Origin: Elymus sibiricus
Taxonomy: Eukaryota; Streptophyta; Magnoliopsida; Poales; Poaceae
DNA: 64,000 bases
Direction of reading: 5' to 3'
Assembly (NCBI GenBank): GCA_039707655.1
Contig: CM077666.1
Span: 245,178,166-245,242,165, forward strand
Shown here: positions 22,801 through 32,846 of the stretch, piece after piece
Layout: every line of letters starts with the position of its first letter
How positions within the stretch are numbered: position 1 is the stretch's first letter
Translations under genes and position numbers: made by a program
Notes under the pieces: model-generated
Seen by the model: the letters and a program-made list of their open reading frames with translations, nothing else
The model's database searches: none
Told to the model about the DNA's origin: nothing

Positions 22801-23089
22801 GCAATTCAACTAACATGTCACACCGGCAACGTTGCTAGATTTAGTGGAACTCACACAAAAAGAGATCAGATTTCCTATCCGTGTTGGAGATTGGTATTTT
22901 ATCTTGAGGTCTTTCAAGTCTGCCTCATGAAAGGTCAGTACCGGCCTTCATCCACATGATTGTGCAGTGTGCTTTGAGATGTTGTGCTACTTGTATTGGT
23001 ACTATTTTGAATAAATGTTGAATTGAAGCTATTGTATTGTTGTCTTCTCCCATTAAGTGAACAAAAATGCTACCAACCCAGATATGCTG

Positions 23090-23650
23090 CTTGTTTCTTT
23101 GTTGCAACAAACTCTGCATCACCCCTTTATACATCGATGGAAGCACATGGTGTTGTTGCGCCCACTCTGCCATGCAACTGTTTAAGCTTTTTGTTAATCT
23201 AATGCCATTAGTAAAACTAAGCAATGTCGGTCTTAGAAGTAACTACTGAACCTTAGTTCAGAACTGCAACACTTATTACGTATCGGCGGGAGTACAGGTT
23301 GAACCAATGTATTGTTAAGATGATGTCTCTCTTAATATGAATCAGTTACACTGTTTGAGAAATGGTACTATCCTGCTTTGTCGTTCTTTCTACATGTTTA
23401 AGCAAGGTATTGTTAAGATAATGTCTCTGTTAATATGAATCAATGACACTGTTTGAGCATTGGTACTGTCCTGCTTTGTTTCCCATTGAAATAAGGTAGA
23501 TGTTTTTTCTTGTGGGCGTATAAGTCATCAACCGTTATTGGTAAGTAATTGTTTCCTTTATACCTCTTTGTGCAAACAGGGATATCAAAACTTCTGCTCG
23601 TTGCTATTTCGATTTTGATTTCAGTTGAACTGCACAAAAGGAGCCAATGT
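23090..23650 (+). repeat. Intron/exon repeat copy b
   Basis: This is the second copy of the block at 22380. The acceptor TGTGCAAACAG ends at 23579, and the exon module (TTTCAGTTGAACTGCACAAA) lies at about 23618-23640. A short internal duplication with AAGATAATGTCTCT occurs within it (23318 and 23415). Confidence 0.65.
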
Positions 23651-24103
23651 ATTTAAGGCAAACTGTTGCATTCTTGGGTCCAGTTGATCCTTCCACTTTG
23701 CAGAAAGAAGCAGTCACTGGTTGCGGAACATTACAGAAGGAATAATCGAGAAGCTTTACAGAGTATTAGTTGACGCTGGTGACATGACCAGTCTGCAGAG
23801 CTCATGTGGCTGAAGTGCAAGATTCTACAACCATGAAAGGTATGACCAAGTCACTCGTGGACGCAGCTGTAACAAACGAGGTCAGCATCGGCCTTCATCC
23901 ACATGATCGTGCTTTGTTATGTTGTGCTACTTATATTGTGGTACTGTTTTGAATAAATGTTTAATTGAAGCTATTGCATTGCTATCTTTTCCTGTTAAGA
24001 TAATGAAGATGATTATATTTGTGAGCGTATGTTTCATCAACTAGTACCACTATTATACTAATCACACTTTTCTTGTATTTATGCAGACTATTTATGCAGA
24101 CAG

Positions 24104-24350
24104 GGATGCTCAGCTTGATTTCAGTGGAACTGCACAAAATGTTCGGATGGTTCGTGCCCTCCTTAATACTTCATCATGCACAATGCATCGAATGGTTCTC
24201 TAATCATTCATTGTCACCTTGAGCCACCAAACTAGCTACATGAAAGGAGCTGCCAACGTGTTCAAGGCCTTGCAACATGTAAATACGAAATCCACCAAGC
24301 TACGCATGACATTGCTCGATTTCAGTGGAACTGCACAAAAAGATCAGTTG
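24104..24350 (+). other. Last two exon-2-like copies
   Basis: After the acceptor ATGCAGACAG the sequence GGATGCTCAGCTTGATTTCA continues with GTGGAACTGCACAAAAT, nearly the module of 17428. A further copy of the core lies at about 24310-24342. In this pair the two possible peptides read MLSLISVELHK and CSISVELHKK. Confidence 0.5.
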
Positions 24351-24419
24351 GTTAATCCAGCAAGAGGTTCCATGTCACTGTGCAAACTGATGACAAACCC
24401 CTCCCTTTCCATAATCGTA

Positions 24420-24573
24420 GGCATTTGATATTTTGCAATGGGAAATCTTCTCAAAGTTTGCTCATTGGTGTTCGCAAGAAGACATGCATTTGATATTTTG
24501 GAATGGGAAACCTTGTCAAATTTTGCTCATTGATGGTTAGCAAGAAGACATACATTTGATATTTTGGAATGGG
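24420..24573 (+). repeat. Tandem repeat, unit about 65 bp
   Basis: Two full units and one partial unit start with CATTTGATATTTTGGAATGG at about 24421, 24486 and 24552 (the first has GCAATGG). The second and third are closest. There is no coding role that I can see. Confidence 0.85.
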
Positions 24574-24859
24574 ACGCCCTTTGCTGTCAGCAGCATCGAT
24601 CGATTTTTGTTTATCTGTGTCTTTAGTTGTGAAGGTGACAAGATGCTTCGGACTCAGCATGTCCGAGAGAAGGTTTCCAATACAAATCGACAAGATGACG
24701 TTGCAAGACTCTCAGGAAATGAACCACGGAAGCAAGATCCAAAACATGAGCTGGGTTGCAAGATTCACGTGAACACACTGTCCAAGACAAGCATGACCAC
24801 ATAACAGGTCTTACAGCAAAACACTACCGAGTTCTGGTTGGCAACCATCATCAAGGATA
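24574..24859. other. Spacer between the gene-like array and E4
   Basis: I see no conserved ORF or repeat in this stretch. Confidence 0.4.
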
Positions 24860-27262
24860 ACGGAATCTTGGACAAATCCATCTGGTACCTTCAGGATTAG
24901 CACTTGGAACTTATTATCCTTGAGCAAATCAATCAGTGGCTTGGTGTGCTAGGAAATACATATGGAATGGAGGCGGCCAACCTATCAAACCACAGAATAC
25001 TTCGCACATGCGTGGCTGACTTGGGATGATTCCAGAGGAAACAAAAACAAAAACTTTTCTCAAATTCACGGCGGCAACTTGCATTAAATGCACATGAACT
25101 TAGATGAAGTCGCTTCTTCCACCATGACACATACTTCATGAGCTGGCACGAAGAAAATGCTTTCGAAAGTTTCCAACACTAGCTTGATGTTCAACATGAA
25201 TCATGGAGAAGATAAAGATGTTGTCGATGGGCTTAAAAACAAGTCATCAAGATTTCCATATAGATGGAATTCCATAATTATGTGAAAAAGGTGATAGCAT
25301 TGGTCAGACCAAAAGATATAACGGTGCATGCTCGAGGAATCAACCACGAGTAAACATCATTACAAAAATCGTTGGCACTGATTTTGATTTGACGATAGCC
25401 CACACTCAAGTCAAAGATTGGATAAGACAATAGATCCAACAACTGAACAAGAAGGTCAATTGGTGGAGATATCATCTTGCTTCAACACACAGACACAAAC
25501 ACAAAGATATCCTTTTAGGATGCACTAGGTTAGATCAAGCTTTTATCTTGCAACTCTCCAAGTTGTTGTTTAGCTTAACCAACTAGTTCAGGGTATCCAA
25601 CACCGATTCTTGGAGAAGGGATGGTTTATCGGGGCACCAACTTGATCACGAACTCAACATAACGGTCAGGGGACAACCTGGTGATACTTCTGAGAAGATA
25701 TTTGGAAAATCACGAACCACCGATATGTTATTAAGCTCGAGAACAATCTTGTTTTTTAGGGCAAGACGATATGATCAAAAGAGCCAGAGATTGATACAAT
25801 CCTAACTCATTGATCAAAAAGTGCACCAGGAAAAATGGACTAGGTAGCACGATCAGTCTTAGGATGGTGATTCAGTAACCAGCACGCTAAGAATGAAATT
25901 ATCGTTCCTTAACTACCAAGCAACGGGGTTGCTAGGAGTATTGAAGTCACACATCACGGTTCACTTATCGGTATTTGGTTACAACAACACGGGAACCTAG
26001 AAATGAGCAACGATGGCGAGTAGTATCACTACATCAAGATTTCATAAGAGGTGGTGCAATTCTCATGACATTCCTGACATAAAGAGGGTAACACTCCAAG
26101 GTAGAACAGAGCAAAAGCTGGACTGGCATTTTGATCTGCGGAATACAACGACTTTGACCCAATCCTTGAGATGGATAAGGTACTGGAGTTTGTTTCTCCT
26201 AGTCATTCCGAAATAGAATGGCTTGACTGACCATAGGAATAATAGACACCGATGAACACGAATGCACAACTACTCCTAACTATCAATTGATAGACGGAGG
26301 TGAGAATACAACTGCGGAGGGACAACTCAAAGGAACATATGATTTTCTGAGTTTTGGATGCATAGATTAGCATGTCGAACAAGGCTCAACATATTTCTTC
26401 CGAATAACCCATGCAGAACGATAGGATTGGTAGAGTCACAATTATAGAATGGAGAACTCATCAAGAGCACTCTTGTTGTGATCTTTTGGTTCAAACGAAC
26501 TTCTGCCTGGGATGGTTCATGGTATTTGGAAGAATGATATACCACGGACCTTGAGGAGTAAGCAAGGTTACTAACCAACCTAAAGGAGCTACAATCTCTA
26601 TCAACATGAGATAAGTGGGGTGGATCTTGGGTTCAGGAACCCAGGAATGGAATACTTACTAACTAAATAACATTACGAGATGCTTTCAAAAATGATGGCC
26701 AGAATTATCACACTGAGCATACAACACAAGGTTGGGTTACTGGGTGGCTATCTATGATATCCTAGTTTCCTGATAGCTTCAACAATTATGTCGAGGCAAT
26801 GGAGTACCTCAGCTCGGCGATTAGTGTGCTTATTATGGCCCAAAAGGACATCGGGAACAGGGAGGGAAGAGGTTGCAAATGCATCAAATTATTTAGAAAC
26901 TTGGGATAACTCGAACAGTATAACAGCTATACGGGCATGAAACATGAGACAACATGCAAGACAACTGACAACACAACAATGGAATCCTATGGATAACACC
27001 GATCCATGAAGACCACAACTTTCCTATAAGTCTCCAGCATAGTAACTCGTCATCCTGATAGATAGATGAGAAGCCTAGTTCTAAAAACCCCGTAGAAAAG
27101 AAGAGGGTGACTCAGAATCAGAGGGACACAGGATAAGGAGTAAAAAGAGCCTTACGTTCCCTTCCATAATCAATTCCCCTATATAACTAAGGCATTTCTA
27201 GACTCGACTTCGACCAGTTTGGCTTGGTAATCCTACAGGCAGTCAAGCTCTGATACCAAAGC
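24860..27262 (-). pseudogene. E4: decayed Gypsy gag-pol
   Basis: On the - strand, pieces of a Gypsy polyprotein remain. Near 25680-25740 a stretch reads VVRDFPNIFSEVSPG, the conserved start before RT. At 25278-25475 there is FDLSVGYRQIKI and SFGLTNAITFF from RT. Near 24990 HVRSILWFDRL corresponds to the conserved motif after RT. Stops and frameshifts are everywhere and the YxDD box is not readable. Gag and protease should lie at 25800-27240 but are too decayed for me to place. Motif wording is of the Del/Tekay type. The left end is truncated near 24860. Confidence 0.7.
27247..27258 (-). other. E4 primer binding site
   Basis: In element orientation TGGTATCAGAGC is a perfect match to the initiator tRNA-Met complement. 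It lies next to the LTR end (GGGGTCCCGACA in element orientation). Confidence 0.9.
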
Positions 27263-30082
27263 TGTCGGGACCCCGATCCTAAGTCACACCGGTCTAGCAT
27301 GTAACACATCATATCACTTTGCGGCCTCATGCACGGTAACCCATGGCTGCCGCCTTTACCTGGGCCGGGACCGTTTGCGCCTTTTGGCTCACGTATATGA
27401 TTGTGTCGCTAGCATCCATGTGACAGAGAACCCGGGCCGACATGACTAGTCGTAAACCAAGGTGGCACAAACTTATAGGGACTGGCATACATGACCCAGC
27501 AATGCATGTGTCGGTCAGCAGCGAGTGTAACCGAGTCATAGCAAGCTACAAGGACTCCAGTAAAACACCGTGTGACATTTCCATGTAGGGACAGACACAA
27601 GAGCAAAGAAGGACACATGCCGATCAATCCATGTGTTTCGGTGGAAGCACTAGGAGGCATTTCCCCATAAGGAAGGCTACCAAGAATAAACAACTAGGTG
27701 TCGGATCCAACACATACCAGTGCATTTCAAACATACACACAATATGCACGATATGTGTAAATACAACATGGCATCACAACATAACTCTATGACTCAAAGT
27801 ATTTCTTTAAGAGGCTCCAAGGAACCTTACATAGCATGATATTACAAACATGGGTCTCATGACCCAACATTCAAGTCATACAAGCAACAAGCGGAAGCAT
27901 AACCTGTCTGAGTATAGACAGCTGAAAAGAAAGAAGGCTGGAAGCCTGACTATCTACAAGACCCTCCATAGGAACCAGACCTCTGTCTGGGATTCTCAAG
28001 CTAATCGTCGAAGCCCACGTATAACTACTAGTGAGACCGAAGTCTCCTCTGCAAAACATAAATTAGACAAACGTGAGTACAATTGTACTCAGCAAGACTT
28101 ACATCAGAACTAACTACATATGTATCAGTATCAACAAGGGGGTTGTGGAGTTTAACTGCAGCAAGCCAGCTTTGACTCAGTGGCTATCTTGTACTACGAC
28201 TACCAGTAACTTCTTTGAGGTGAGAAAATGCACACGAGTCCACATATTCACCATAACAATACACCACCATGGATCCGCTCCTGTCTCCCTACGAGAAGGC
28301 CATCCATAGCACTCACGCTTATCTTGCGCATTTTAGAGTTTCCATTTCAACTTGTCTATGAACAATGTAAGCCTCCAAGTAGTCCATATCCGCGGACGCG
28401 GCTATTCGAATAGATCATTAATAACCATGCAGGGGTGTACTTCTTCACACACGCTCTCACAACTTACCACCATGTACACGTCATGTATCTCGGCAACCTT
28501 CAAGCGGAAGCCTGGCGAGGGTGTCGGCCACGACCTGACTAACCACACAAGTCTCTAGTCCAGGTTTATCACCTATTTGAGTCCGACCCGCAAGGAAGTC
28601 TGGCCGAGGTTTCCACTACGGCCCCAAACGATGTGTGCAGGGTTCCCAAGCCCACCATCCGGGTGCCACTTGGTACATCGGGCCACGGTGCCTAGTCTGT
28701 CCCAAGCCCACCTGGCCGGGTGCCACTTGGTACACTACTAGCACTACCTACAAACACCAGAAACTAGTTGCAACTCCTGGACAGAGATCAGGGCGATTAA
28801 TAAGTCGAGAGGGGTCATTGGTTTCGAGCCCAATGCATGGTAGTATCTCTCTTGGATCACAAACACGGAACTCAGTTCCTGAGGATGGTCCCAATGAGAC
28901 AACCCACCATGTACTCCTACATGGCCTCTCATCGCTACCTTTACCAAATCGTGTTCACACACTTAGCTCTCACATAGTAGGACATGTTCACCACCATTCC
29001 AATCCATCCCGGATGAATCAGACCTGACACAACTCTAAGCATAGCAGGCATAACAAGAAAGCATGAATGAGTAGGCACATCATGGCTCAAAGAACTCCTA
29101 CTCATGCTAGTGGGTTTCAACTATTTACTGTGGCAAAGACAGGTCATGCAGAGGAATGGGTTCAACTACCGCAACATGTAATAGTTGAATCATTGTTGTC
29201 CTAATGCAGTAAAAGAGAGCAAGAGTGAGAGAGTGGGATTGTATCGGAATGCTCAATGGGGGTTTGCTTGCCTGGCACTTCTGAAGATAGTATAGCTCTT
29301 CATCGGTGTCATCGATCTCATCGTCGGAACAACGTCTACCGACAGGGGACAACACCGGCAACAAGGAACAACATTCAATTCACGGAGATGCAACAATATG
29401 ATGCATGATCATGACATGGCAACATGATGTGATTTGGGCTGATGCAACTAGTAACAATTTAAATGAAGTTGACTTGAACACAAGATTCAAATTCAAACTC
29501 CACATAAGGTATTTCAAATGCCATTTATTCAAGTCGTCATATACAGCAGCTTTAAGTTGTTCAAACATGCATGAAAATGCCATAAACAGATTCTTCATAT
29601 TTTTCTGATAATTTTTCATATATAAATTATTTCATTTGGAGTTACGGTTGTTTTTCTATGAATTTTTGAAGTTTTAACTAATTTCTGAAATTTCCAGGAT
29701 TATATTTAATCCAGAAAATCATTAATGATGTCAGCACTATGTCACACCTGCGTTAGCAGGTCAACTGAGTTGACCAGGGTCAAACCTGACCAGTGGGTCC
29801 CACTGGTCAGTGTCATAGTGCTGGCTTGGGTCACTGACAGGTGGGGCCGGTCAAGGGCCACGCCAGCAAGGTCAACGCTGACGCGTGGGGCCACTGTGAT
29901 TAATTAAAACTAAACAGGAATTAAACTGTGGTTAATTAAGGGCGTGGGGCCCATATGTAAGTGGGTCAGGGGGTTAATTAAGTTGGGTATTTAGTCCCTA
30001 ATGACGGTGCCACATCATCTCACCAGAGTTGAACGCCGGCGGGCACAACCGACGACAGAGGCACGTCGGGATCGAGCTACGG
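27263..30082 (-). mobile_element. E4 long LTR, interrupted by E3
   Basis: On the + strand the LTR starts TGTCGGGACCCCGATCC, followed by the TTTGCGGCCTCATGCACGGT region of a very common long Triticeae Gypsy LTR whose family name I will not assert. At least 2.8 kb is present, up to the E3 insertion; the rest would lie beyond the window. It contains a tandem pair (28646-28735) and a stretch rich in GGTCAA/TTGACC (29755-29885). ORFs inside are not conserved features. Confidence 0.75.
28646..28735 (+). repeat. Tandem pair in the E4 LTR
   Basis: CCCAAGCCCACC, a short link and CGGGTGCCACTTGGTACA occur twice about 55 bases apart. Confidence 0.8.
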
Positions 30083-31014
30083 TGATGCGGAGCATCCTAC
30101 GGACATCACCATGTCAAGAGTCCGTTCGGCAAGTGACACGTGCGACATCTACTTCACATACATAAAGGTGAATCATCTCCTTTACACGTGTTCACTTGAC
30201 CCCTTCGAGGATGGTATACTACTTGACACTCCTCTCGTGTGCATACATAGGTGTTGTCGGAGCTTCACGGATGACGAGGAGGAGTGCAGGGGCCAAGGAA
30301 CGGCTACACCATCCGCGAGGGACGCGTGGAAGTGCAGACGGAAGAAACGGAGCTGTAGGAAGTTACAGCGGCCGGACATCCGGGCCAGAGGCCGGACATC
30401 CAGCGTCACACCAGCAGCCGGACATCCGTCCAGTGCCCGGACATCCGACGACTAGCAACAGAAGGTTGGGCATCGCCAGGCCGAACATCTGGCTAGTGCC
30501 CCGGACATCCGGCACCTCCCGAGAGGCCGGACATCCGGGCCCCAGCCCGGACATCCGGCGCCGCCTGCACGCGTGGACAGGGCCCGAGGCCCATGTATCT
30601 CTCTTTCCCCTCCCACTTCGTGGCTAGACTATAAATACCCCTTCCCCTTCCTCATTCTAGGGTTAGCGAAGATTAGAACTACACATTAGAGCTTAACTTA
30701 TGTACTTCCCCTTGTGGGATTCCTCTTGAGAGAGAGAAGACTCCATTGAAGTACAAGACCTCCTAAGGGAGAAGGATTCCCCAAGTGAATCATCAAGACC
30801 TCATCTCCTCTTGGATTTGTGATGAACCCTACCATGTATCTTTCCCTTTGTTGTTCTTGTACCTTGTGATCTTGTGTATTTGTGAGTCTAGTGGATGTGT
30901 GATTGGACTTGTTCTTGAGTGTTCCTCTCGTGATTTCCCTCGTGTTCTTCGTGTTCTTCGTAGGATCCCCTCCAATTCGTGAAAGATCGTCACTTAGGGT
31001 TCCACCCTACATCA
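30083..31014 (+). mobile_element. E3 5' LTR
   Basis: This complete LTR of 932 bp runs from TGATGCGGAGCATCC to CCACCCTACATCA. A TATA box (TATAAATA) is near 30632. The U3 part carries the CCGGACATCCGG array. The probable left target duplication is TACGG (30078-30082). E3 itself lost its 3' end to the E6 insertion or lies beyond the window. Confidence 0.93.
30372..30558 (+). repeat. Palindrome array in E3 U3, type CCGGACATCCGG
   Basis: Four exact copies of CCGGACATCCGG (30372, 30501, 30527, 30547) and at least four variants are present. Some copies extend to a longer palindrome (GGCCGGACATCCGGGCC). The array ends about 75 bases before the TATA box. Confidence 0.93.
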
Positions 31015-31017
31015 TCT

Positions 31018-31031
31018 TGGTATCATGAGCC
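31018..31031 (+). other. E3 primer binding site with extra T
   Basis: TGGTATCATGAGCC has one more T than the initiator tRNA-Met complement. Eight bases next to the LTR still match. Confidence 0.8.
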
Positions 31032-32846
31032 ACGTTGATCACGAATTTGGAGTCCTACCCCCCTCTTTCTAGCCTAATTTTGTTTGTTCTTGCCAAATTT
31101 CAAAAATCCCCACCAAAAAATAGCCTCACCAAATTTTTTGCATTTTGTTGGTTCTTATGAGATTTTCTTGTGTTTGATCCGCGATTTTGTTGTTTGGCAA
31201 GTGGATCTAGCTTCCCCACCACGAAATCCATGCAAAAAAATTCTTTTCCCCCATCAATTTTGCCCCCAAAATCATCATTTTCCACCCCAAATTGAGTTTC
31301 GAAGTCCAAATCCCGATCTGGAATCGTCGGGCCGGACATCCGGGCCATCGGGCCGGACATCCGACTCCTGGAGCGCAAAATTGCGCAAGTTTCTGGACAT
31401 ACAGCCCCGGATATCCGGCCATCACCCCCGGATGTCCGACCCCTGGAGATTCAGCCTTCCGTGTTTCACCGTTTTGACCATAACTAATTCATCCGGAGTC
31501 CGATTTTGACGTTCTTTAGCTCGTTTTGTAGCTATTGACATCCCCAATCCCACAAAAATACTACCACCATCATTTGAGTCAATACAATTTTGTGCATTTT
31601 TGCATCTTTGCTTAGGCCCTCCACCATATCATCCGCAATACCACCATAGCCTTCCGCAACCTAACCCATTTTGATCCCCATTGTATTTGTGGTTGCTTGA
31701 GTTGTGATTCATGTGTCCTAAAGTGTTTCGGCTACTTAGGGACGATTACTTCTTCATCAACCACCAACTCCACTTCTGCTTTGGCGACTCCGAAACCACC
31801 ACCGCTTTCCGCTACCACCATTTGTCATTTGCCATTTGAGATTTTGAGTTGTGGTTTTCCGTTTCCTAAGGTGTTTCGGCTAATTAGGAACGGTTCTACA
31901 TCACCACTCATCATCGCCACGGACTCGACATCGACATTGTCCACTTCATCATCATCTGTCCTTGCTTACAAACGAGAACCCACCGACGGTAACTTCGACA
32001 ACATCATTGTACATTTCCTTGCCATTGCATTGATCACCTTGAGCCTATTGCGTCACTTTGCTATCGAGACTAGCGAGTTGAAAATTGCCGGGCCACGCTC
32101 ATTGTGCACCTTAGTAATACGCTTACGCCGCATAGCTACATTTAGCGTGCAATCATCTTGCTATCATCTTTGTGCCATAAGTCTCTCCCGTGCATATCTT
32201 ACATACTAGTCTCATATCATACTTGGCTCGAGCATCAAGCATTGTGGCAAAGCATACAAAAAAAAGAGCAAAAGCTTTTAAGCAAAACAGGAGATACAAA
32301 AGAGCTTATAAGCAATAGCAATAGCATTGCGCCATCTTGCATAGTATATCATATTGGATCATACATACATAGCATACTTGGGATTGAAGACGTCACGGTT
32401 ACTTGCTTAGGTTGGTGCACAAGCGTATCTAGCCCATTTGAGCAATCGAGCTATTGTCTCTCTAGTATCCGTGCAACAAGAGCTTTTTGCGTGGTAACAC
32501 ATTTTGTGCTCATTCCTTGGTTGCCCGGATCCCACTTATCTATCCGTGTGTGTGTGTTTCCTTGTGCCATCGTAGCTATTGATCTATTTGCTTTACATTG
32601 CAATTTTGTGAATCTTCCTCAACATTTTCGATATCATTGACTAACACTTGCTTGAATTTTGTGCCACTTGTCCTAACCAAGCCACTCGATAAGCTTTACC
32701 TTGTAGGTGTGAGTGAACAAGTCCGGTACCAATTCCACTATTCTCTCAATTCACATTGAGTGACGTGGGATACATCCTCAACTTTGGGGAAAGGTAGTTT
32801 GGTATTGTTTATCTCATTTCCTACTCACCTTTGCTCGAGTCTTGTG
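31032..32846 (+). other. E3 untranslated leader
   Basis: It is homologous to the E1 leader, with the palindrome array at 31332-31439, two copies of the CCTAAGGTGTTTCGGCTA motif (about 31711 and 31865) and the AAGCTTTTAAGC block (about 32271). I see no conserved ORF. Confidence 0.8.
31332..31439 (+). repeat. Palindrome array in E3 leader
   Basis: There are four units: CCGGACATCCGG, CCGGACATCCGA, CCGGATATCCGG and CCGGATGTCCGA. The arms are kept while the two central bases change (CA, CA, TA, TG). It begins about 310 bases after the primer site, as in E1. Confidence 0.93.

Noticed and set aside
25278..26578. Host genes in 25-27 kb
   Set aside because: The readable pieces on the - strand are RT-like, and a primer site and LTR end follow at 27247-27263, so this is a decayed Gypsy element.
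27409..29364. ORFs of 60-130 codons in the E4 LTR
   Set aside because: They lie in a repetitive long LTR and show no domain.
30372..30558. Repeated palindromes with spacers resemble a CRISPR array
   Set aside because: Spacers are short, irregular and not unique, the context is a plant retrotransposon, there are no cas genes, and the arrays lie at fixed places in LTRs and leaders.
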